Source of the DNA: Bradyrhizobium sp. sBnM-33
GTDB taxonomy: Bacteria; Pseudomonadota; Alphaproteobacteria; Rhizobiales; Xanthobacteraceae
DNA: 64,000 bases
NCBI RefSeq assembly: GCF_032917945.1
Contig: NZ_CP136624.1
Span: 3,472,001-3,536,000, forward strand
Reading direction: 5' to 3'
The notes under the pieces were generated by a model. It made no database searches. It had not been told where the DNA came from and saw nothing but the letters and a program-made list of their open reading frames with translations. Shown in pieces: positions 59,434 through 64,000 of the stretch (position 1 is its first letter; each line of letters begins with the position of its first letter). A program made the translations under genes and the position numbers.

Positions 59434-61128
59434 TCACAGCATGGTGTCTGCGATCTTCTCCGCCACCATTAGGACCGGGAAATTGGTGTTGGCGCATGGC
59501 ACCACCGGGAAGATCGAAGCGTCGACCACGCGCAAGCCCTGCACTCCCTTGACGCGGCCTTGCGTATCGACGACCGCCATCGGATCGTCCGGCCGGCCCA
59601 TCCGGCATGAGCAGGAGGCATGCCACACGCCGATCGCCGCCTTGCGCACGAAGGCTTCGAGCGCCTCGTCGTCGCTCATGACCTGCTCGAACGTAAAACC
59701 TTCGACGATGAAGTTGTCGATTATGTAATGGCGCAGCGCCGCCGGCCCGTCCATCAGCGTTGCGGCAATGGCGGTGAGAACCTTGTTCTTCGTGTTAACG
59801 ACGCCGATCTTGCGGACGCGGTCGGAATACGAGGCCGGGAATGGCTTATCGGTGACTGCCTTGAGCGGCGCGCTCATCTGCAGCGCCGCCATCCTGCGAA
59901 AACCGCTCATGAGGCGGTCGAGATCGCGCCTGTCGGATAGCAGGTTGAACTCGACAATCGGTTCTATCCGCGGGTCGCGCGAAGCGAGTTTGACCTGACC
60001 GGTCTCCGAGTAGGTCTTGTTGACGAAGGTGAGCAGCGAGGCGATCTGCTCCCCGACCGAATGCCAAGCCGACTTGGTGAGGACGGCCACGAACATGTCG
60101 CCGGCTGGTGTGCCCGGAAGCCCCGAGGAGTAGCGCAGCCCCATCTGGATGTGGCGCCTGGTGTGCTCGTTCATGCGCGCGCCACGGCGGACATAGGACG
60201 ACAACGCGATTGAGGGATGATCCATCAGCCCCTGGCCGACGCCCGCAAGGCCCATCAGGACCGGAATGCCCATCTCCTTCAGATGCCCGACCGGTCCAAT
60301 GCCTGCGCGCAATAGATGCGCCGGCGAATGGATAGCACCGCAGGAGAGGATGACTTCGCGACCGCGGAACTCCTGTTCCCGGCCATCGACCAGCGCCTTC
60401 ACGCCGACGCATTGCGTGCCCTCGAACAGCAGCTCCTTGACCTCTGTGTTGGGCGATATGGTCAGGTTGGCGCGCTTGCGCGTCTCGCGATCGAGATAGC
60501 CCATCGCGGCCGAGACGCGTTGTTCGTCCTGGTTGGAGTGTGTCACCGGGAAGTAGCCATCGACGAACTCGCCATTCTGGTCGGGCAGGAACGCAAAACC
60601 GGCGAGTTTGCAGGCCTCGCCCATAGCTTGTGAGTGCCGCGTCCAGTGCTGGTGCGGAATGCGGCGGACGGGGATACGCCCGTCCTTGCCGTGGAACGGC
60701 CCGTCGAAATCGAGGTCGCGCTCGACCTTCTTGAAATAGGGCAGCACGTCCTTCCAGTTCCAGCCTGCGGCGCCGCGGGCCTCCCACTCCGCGTAGTCGG
60801 TCGGCGCGCCGCGGTTTGCCATCTGGCCATTGATGGAGGATCCGCCACCCAGCACGCGCGCCTGCTCGTACTTGCGCAGCGGCGGTCGGCTCTCATCGGG
60901 GTTGTTATGGCTGACGACCTGGGTTGTGACCTTGAGTTCGGTCCAGTGGAAGCGCGGATCGAAATATGCCAGTCCCGAATAGCTGTCGCGGATCTCGGGC
61001 GGCTCGTTGCCTGGCGGCGTGTCCTGGCCCGCTTCGCAGAGCAGAACTTTGTTGGTGCTCCTGGCGGAGAGCCGGTGGGCCATGACCGAGCCCGCTGATC
61101 CGCCGCCGACGATGATAGTGTCGTACAC
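59434..61128 (-). CDS. GMC-family FAD-dependent oxidoreductase (choline/alcohol dehydrogenase-like)
   Basis: 564 residues. FAD fold at the start (DTIIVGGGSAGSVMAHRLSA), GMC signature 1 around LGGGSSINGQMANRGAPTDY, signature 2 in REVILSCGAIHSPAHLLRAGIGP, and the C-terminal GVWHASCSCRMGRPDDPMAVVDTQGRVKGVQGLRVVDASIFPVVPCANTNFPVLMVAEKIAD with the catalytic His in WHAS and Asn in NTN. It oxidises an alcohol or aldehyde. Convergent with aroC (14-base gap) and divergent from the cyclase gene. Substrate unknown; no signal peptide. Confidence 0.92.
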   Translation of the reverse strand: MYDTIIVGGGSAGSVMAHRLSARSTNKVLLCEAGQDTPPGNEPPEIRDSYSGLAYFDPRFHWTELKVTTQVVSHNNPDESRPPLRKYEQARVLGGGSSINGQMANRGAPTDYAEWEARGAAGWNWKDVLPYFKKVERDLDFDGPFHGKDGRIPVRRIPHQHWTRHSQAMGEACKLAGFAFLPDQNGEFVDGYFPVTHSNQDEQRVSAAMGYLDRETRKRANLTISPNTEVKELLFEGTQCVGVKALVDGREQEFRGREVILSCGAIHSPAHLLRAGIGPVGHLKEMGIPVLMGLAGVGQGLMDHPSIALSSYVRRGARMNEHTRRHIQMGLRYSSGLPGTPAGDMFVAVLTKSAWHSVGEQIASLLTFVNKTYSETGQVKLASRDPRIEPIVEFNLLSDRRDLDRLMSGFRRMAALQMSAPLKAVTDKPFPASYSDRVRKIGVVNTKNKVLTAIAATLMDGPAALRHYIIDNFIVEGFTFEQVMSDDEALEAFVRKAAIGVWHASCSCRMGRPDDPMAVVDTQGRVKGVQGLRVVDASIFPVVPCANTNFPVLMVAEKIADTML

Positions 61129-61246
61129 TTTGACGTTTCCTCTTGTTTTGCATCGTAAAGCTAGCTCAGCGTCGTCGCCGGGTCACGCCGGCTGTCGTTG
61201 CGAGCGCGCTTGACGCGCGCTGCAGTTGCGCGGCAAATACCTGCGC

Positions 61247-62431
61247 ATGAACGCCTCCGAACTGCAGAAGCTGACCGACTGGCTGATCGACGGCGGGAGA
61301 TCCGCGGCCAGCCCCAAGAGCTTCATGGCCGAGACCTGCGAACGGATGGTCGCGGCGGGCCTGCCGCTTTGGCGTGTCGGCGTCTTCGTTCGAACCCTGC
61401 ATCCCGACATTTACGGCCGCAGTTTCATCTGGAAGCCGGGCACCGACGTCGAGGTCGGCACGGTCGATCACAAGATTCTGGATTCACCGGATTTTCACAA
61501 CAGCCCCATCATCATCGTGTTCCAGCAGGGACAGGAAGTCCGGGCCCGTGCGGACGACCCGCAGAGCGCGCGCTTTCCGATCGTCGAGGAGCTGCGCGCC
61601 GAAGGCGTCACCGATTACATCGCGCTGCCGCTGTTTTTTACCGACGGAACCATTCACGCCTCAAGCTGGACCACGAAGCAATCAGGCGGTTTCACCGATG
61701 AGCAGTTGGCGGCCTTGCGTGGGCTGAACACGCCGCTGTCGCGGGTCATAGAGATCATCAACTGGCGCCGCATGGCCGCGAACCTCTTGGATACCTATGT
61801 CGGCAACCGTGCCGGCGAGCGGATTCTCGGCGGCCAGATCAGGCGCGGCCACACCGAGACGATGAACGCCGCGATCTGGCTGTCCGATCTGCGTGGCTTC
61901 ACGGCGCTGTCGGACCGGCTGCCGGCCGAGGCCGTCGTGGACATCCTGAACCGCTATTTCGATTGCCAGGTCGCGGCGATCAAGAAGCATGGCGGCGACG
62001 TGCTCAAATACATGGGTGACGGGCTGCTCGCGGTATTTCCGATCGACGAATATGTGGGCGACGAGCAGAAGGTCTGCTCGCATGTGGTGGAGGCCGCCCA
62101 CGAATCCCGCGCCAGCGTGGCCGAGCTGAATTATCCGATTGGAGACACGATCGAACGTTTTCGCTTCGGCCTTGCCCTGCATGTCGGGCGAATTCTTTAC
62201 GGCAATATCGGCGGCGGCAATCGGCTCGACTTCACCTGCATCGGCCCCGCGGTCAATCTCGCCGCGCGGCTGGAAAAGATCGCCAGCCAGCTCGGCCGCA
62301 CCGTCGTCGCCTCCGAAGGCTTTGCCGGAATTTGCCGCGGCGGCTGGAGCGAGCTGGGCGAGTTTCCGGTTGCCGGTTTCTCAAAGGCGGCACGCGTCTA
62401 CGGCCTGGCCGACGAAAAATCGGCGGCCTAA
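61247..62431 (+). CDS. Class III adenylate/guanylate cyclase domain protein
   Basis: 394 residues from the ATG at 61247 (MNASELQKLTDWLIDGGRSA); a TTG at 61226 is also open. The N-terminal 180 residues have a GAF-like sensor pattern (RMVAAGLPLWRVGVFVRTLHP, VTDYIALPLFFTDGTIHASSWTTK). The catalytic domain has metal Asp residues in IWLSDLRGFTALSDRL and KYMGDGLLAVFP, the NLAARLEKIA motif with Asn and Arg, and GRILYGNIGG. It makes cyclic AMP (or GMP). The palindromic repeat that follows has been split by the insertion sequence. Confidence 0.9.
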   Translation: MNASELQKLTDWLIDGGRSAASPKSFMAETCERMVAAGLPLWRVGVFVRTLHPDIYGRSFIWKPGTDVEVGTVDHKILDSPDFHNSPIIIVFQQGQEVRARADDPQSARFPIVEELRAEGVTDYIALPLFFTDGTIHASSWTTKQSGGFTDEQLAALRGLNTPLSRVIEIINWRRMAANLLDTYVGNRAGERILGGQIRRGHTETMNAAIWLSDLRGFTALSDRLPAEAVVDILNRYFDCQVAAIKKHGGDVLKYMGDGLLAVFPIDEYVGDEQKVCSHVVEAAHESRASVAELNYPIGDTIERFRFGLALHVGRILYGNIGGGNRLDFTCIGPAVNLAARLEKIASQLGRTVVASEGFAGICRGGWSELGEFPVAGFSKAARVYGLADEKSAA

Positions 62432-62601
62432 GGAATCCGTAGATGGGGTAACGGGCCGGCCGAACCAGCCGCACGCTCGCTACGGCGCGATTTGGAAGCG
62501 CGCTCGCGTGCGGCTTTGCCGGGAGGCGGTCGTCCCACAGACTGATGGTGTCAATAACCGGAGTCGGGCGAGCCCGCTCCAAGCATCATCGAGGGACGAC
62601 C

Positions 62602-63636
62602 ATGTACCACTATGCCGGAATCGACGTGTCTTTGAAAAGCTCGACCATTTGCGTGGTCGATGGCGCGGGCAAGATTTTGCGGGAGGCGAAGGTGGCGAGC
62701 GAGCCGGAGGCCCTGATCGCCTGGTTTCGGTCGTTGGGGCTTTCGCTCGAGCGGATCGGCCTGGAGGCAGGTCCTCTGTCGCAATGGCTTTACGCGGCGC
62801 TGCGCGAAGCGAAGTTTGCGGTCGAGCTTTTGGAGACGCGGCACGTCCGCGATGCCTTCAAATCGATGCCGGTGAAGTCGGACCGCAATGATGCCCGCGG
62901 GATCGCGCAACTGATGCGGCTGGGCTGGTTCCGCCCGGTGCACTGCAAGTCGATCGAAGCGCAGGAGACGCGTGCGGTTCTGACGGCGCGCAAACTGCTG
63001 CAGTCGAAGCTGCGCGACGTCGAGAACAGTCTGCGTGGCGTGCTCCGGGGCTTTGGCCTGAAGGTCGGCAAGACCACCGAATGCACGTTCGCCAGCCGTA
63101 TCCGGGAGCTGGTCGCCGGCCATCCTGGACTGGAGCTGGTGGCAAAGGCGCTGCTCGAAGCCCATGCCGTGCTGCGGCGCGAGTTCAGCAGCCTGGACAA
63201 GCGAACCCAGAAGCTCGCCCGATCGCATCCGCCGGCCAGGCTTCTGATGACAACGCCGTCAGTCGGTCCGATCGTCGCTCTCACCTATGCCGCTGCGATC
63301 GATGATCCGAAGCGATTCCGCGCATCCAAGGCCACAGGCGCGCACTTCGGACTGACCCCGAAGAAACATCAGTCGGGGCAAAAAGACTACACCGGCCGCA
63401 TCAGCAAGATTGGCGATGCCTCGGTGCGGGAGGCACTCCACCAGGCCGCTCACGTCATGCTGACCAAACCGATCAAGGGCTGCTCGGCGCTGAAGAGCTG
63501 GGCGATGCGGATCGCCAAACGCGCGGGCATGCGCAAGGCCAAGGTGGCGCTGGCGCGCAAGCTTGCCGTCATCCTGCACCGCATGCTTGCCGACGCCAAA
63601 CCGTTCAACCCGATGGCCAAGGCCACCGCAACCTAA
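62602..63636 (+). CDS. IS110-family DEDD transposase
   Basis: 344 residues from the ATG at 62602 (MYHYAGIDVSLKSSTICVVD), with GAGGGA before it. The N-terminal RuvC-like DEDD domain has Asp in GIDVS, Glu in IGLEAGPLSQW and the Asp pair in VKSDRNDARGIAQLMR. The C-terminal transposase_20 part has MTTPSVGPIVALTYAAAI, GLTPKKHQSGQKDYTGRISKIGDASVREALHQAA with the conserved Ser in GDAS. Length and order match the family, and no stop interrupts it, so it may be active. These recombinases are guided by an RNA made from the element's own non-coding end. Confidence 0.93.
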   Translation: MYHYAGIDVSLKSSTICVVDGAGKILREAKVASEPEALIAWFRSLGLSLERIGLEAGPLSQWLYAALREAKFAVELLETRHVRDAFKSMPVKSDRNDARGIAQLMRLGWFRPVHCKSIEAQETRAVLTARKLLQSKLRDVENSLRGVLRGFGLKVGKTTECTFASRIRELVAGHPGLELVAKALLEAHAVLRREFSSLDKRTQKLARSHPPARLLMTTPSVGPIVALTYAAAIDDPKRFRASKATGAHFGLTPKKHQSGQKDYTGRISKIGDASVREALHQAAHVMLTKPIKGCSALKSWAMRIAKRAGMRKAKVALARKLAVILHRMLADAKPFNPMAKATAT

Positions 63637-63888
63637 GCAAGGAGCATCGATCGATTCCGGGCGGGCCAAGACACCAGGCTCTCCCCGAGCGAAGTCCCTC
63701 GCCGGGACGATGGATCCGGTCAGGCCGCCATCCGGGAAGTCGGCTCACAACCACGCACCCCGTAGATTGGCCGGCCGGTTCCTCATGCACCCCAGAAGGT
63801 GACGGCCTCAGCGCCGATCCCGTACAGAAGCAAGTGCCCGGCAAGTGGACCAAGCAAGAGGGATTGACAAACCAAGGCCCGTTACAGA
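63637..63888 (+). ncRNA. Candidate guide (bridge/seek) RNA region in the 3' non-coding end of the IS
   Basis: About 250 bases after the transposase stop have no gene but belong to the element, since they lie inside the inverted repeats. IS1111-type elements with subterminal inverted repeats are known to keep their guide RNA on this side. Short self-complementary parts are visible (GGCCGGCC near 63768, CCGGGCGGGCC near 63657). The exact RNA ends and the guide loops are not determined; this is a position-based proposal. Confidence 0.35.
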
Positions 63889-63973
63889 AGCCCGGATGGA
63901 GCGAAGCGCAATCCGGGATTTGCGCCGCGGCCCGAGCTGTCCCCGGATTACGCTGCGCTCCATCCGGGCTACG
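63889..63973. repeat. Palindromic repeat, GTAGCCCGGATGGAGCG family (copy 2, left tip displaced by the IS)
   Basis: Starts AGCCCGGATGGAGCG (63889) and ends CGCTCCATCCGGGCTACG (63956-63973). The missing left bases CGT lie at 62438-62440 on the other side of the insertion sequence. Internal arms GCAATCCGGG and CCCCGGATTACGC match copy 1 at 36692-36778. Confidence 0.85.
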
Positions 63974-64000
63974 AGTAGCGTGCTACACTTGTGGCTCTGC

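Larger units (their letters stand above)
62443..63890 (+). mobile_element. IS110-family (IS1111-like) insertion sequence inside a palindromic repeat
   Basis: Bounds are inferred. The left junction reads CGTAG (62438-62442) and the right junction AG-CCCGGATGGAGCG (63889 on); joining them restores CGTAGCCCGGATGGAGCG, identical to the repeat end at 36692-36709, with AG present at both junctions. That leaves an element of about 1448 bases. A 10-bp subterminal inverted repeat, GTAACGGGCC (62448-62457) and GGCCCGTTAC (63876-63885), lies a few bases inside each end, as in IS1111-type elements. It holds one DEDD transposase gene, about 160 bases of 5' and 254 bases of 3' non-coding sequence. No flanking direct duplication other than AG is seen. 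Confidence 0.8.

Noticed and set aside
1..64000. CRISPR array, tRNA, rRNA or prophage
   Set aside because: No regularly spaced direct repeats, cloverleaf or rRNA sequence was seen, and no phage structural genes; the only mobile element is the IS at 62443-63890.

Overview
This 64 kb window is high-GC chromosomal DNA of an alphaproteobacterium, very probably a Bradyrhizobium or close relative. The basis is codon use, the abundance of ABC and tripartite uptake systems, Tat-exported binding proteins, IclR-regulated catabolic clusters and many intergenic palindromic repeats of the type seen in Bradyrhizobium. The species call is inference from gene style; no rRNA or tRNA was found.

Layout. 1-6.3 kb: a dipeptide-type ABC importer (partial DppC, DppB, DppA-like binding protein), an M20/AbgB-like amidohydrolase and a Bcr/CflA drug efflux pump. 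6.5-7.6 kb: a divergent hydroxymethylbilane synthase paralogue. 7.7-16.7 kb: a coherent cluster with a branched-chain-amino-acid-type importer (binding protein, LivH, and a rare single-chain LivM-LivG-LivF fusion), an IclR regulator, and a divergent operon of a ThDP enzyme, an SDR-like protein without its catalytic YxxxK, and a cupin. 17.5-23.5 kb: a hot-dog/carboxymuconolactone decarboxylase-like/SDR operon facing a fused indolepyruvate ferredoxin oxidoreductase. 23.6-36.7 kb: scattered catabolic, transport and secreted proteins (PhoD, thiolase, His-rich peptide, amidohydrolase, DMT exporter, FAD monooxygenase, TctC-like binding protein, aminotransferase, CPA2 antiporter). 36.9-43.2 kb: RibB with a degenerate RibA-like domain, glutaryl-CoA dehydrogenase, an MBL hydrolase, a DUF1499 protein and a Sel1-like envelope protein. 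43.3-46.3 kb: two neighbouring broken genes (a formylglycine-generating-enzyme-like gene with a frameshift and an aldo/keto reductase with an in-frame TGA) beside an AraC regulator. 46.4-62.4 kb: more housekeeping in character (acyl-CoA ligase, extensin-like protein, L,D-transpeptidase lipoprotein, CorA, PdxH, DnaJ-like, an ECF sigma/anti-sigma pair, FabI, phosphatase, AroC, GMC oxidoreductase, class III cyclase). 62.4-63.9 kb: an IS110/IS1111-type insertion sequence.

The two most interesting points are as follows. First, the IS110-type element sits inside a palindromic repeat: removing 62443-63890 restores a repeat end identical to one at 36692, with an AG dinucleotide at both junctions, and the element carries a long 3' non-coding region that could encode a guide (bridge/seek) RNA. 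Second, the IclR-LivKH(MGF)-ThDP-SDR-cupin locus looks like a complete uptake-and-conversion module for an unidentified substrate. Several genes also show single-base lesions or losses of catalytic motifs, which are reported separately.
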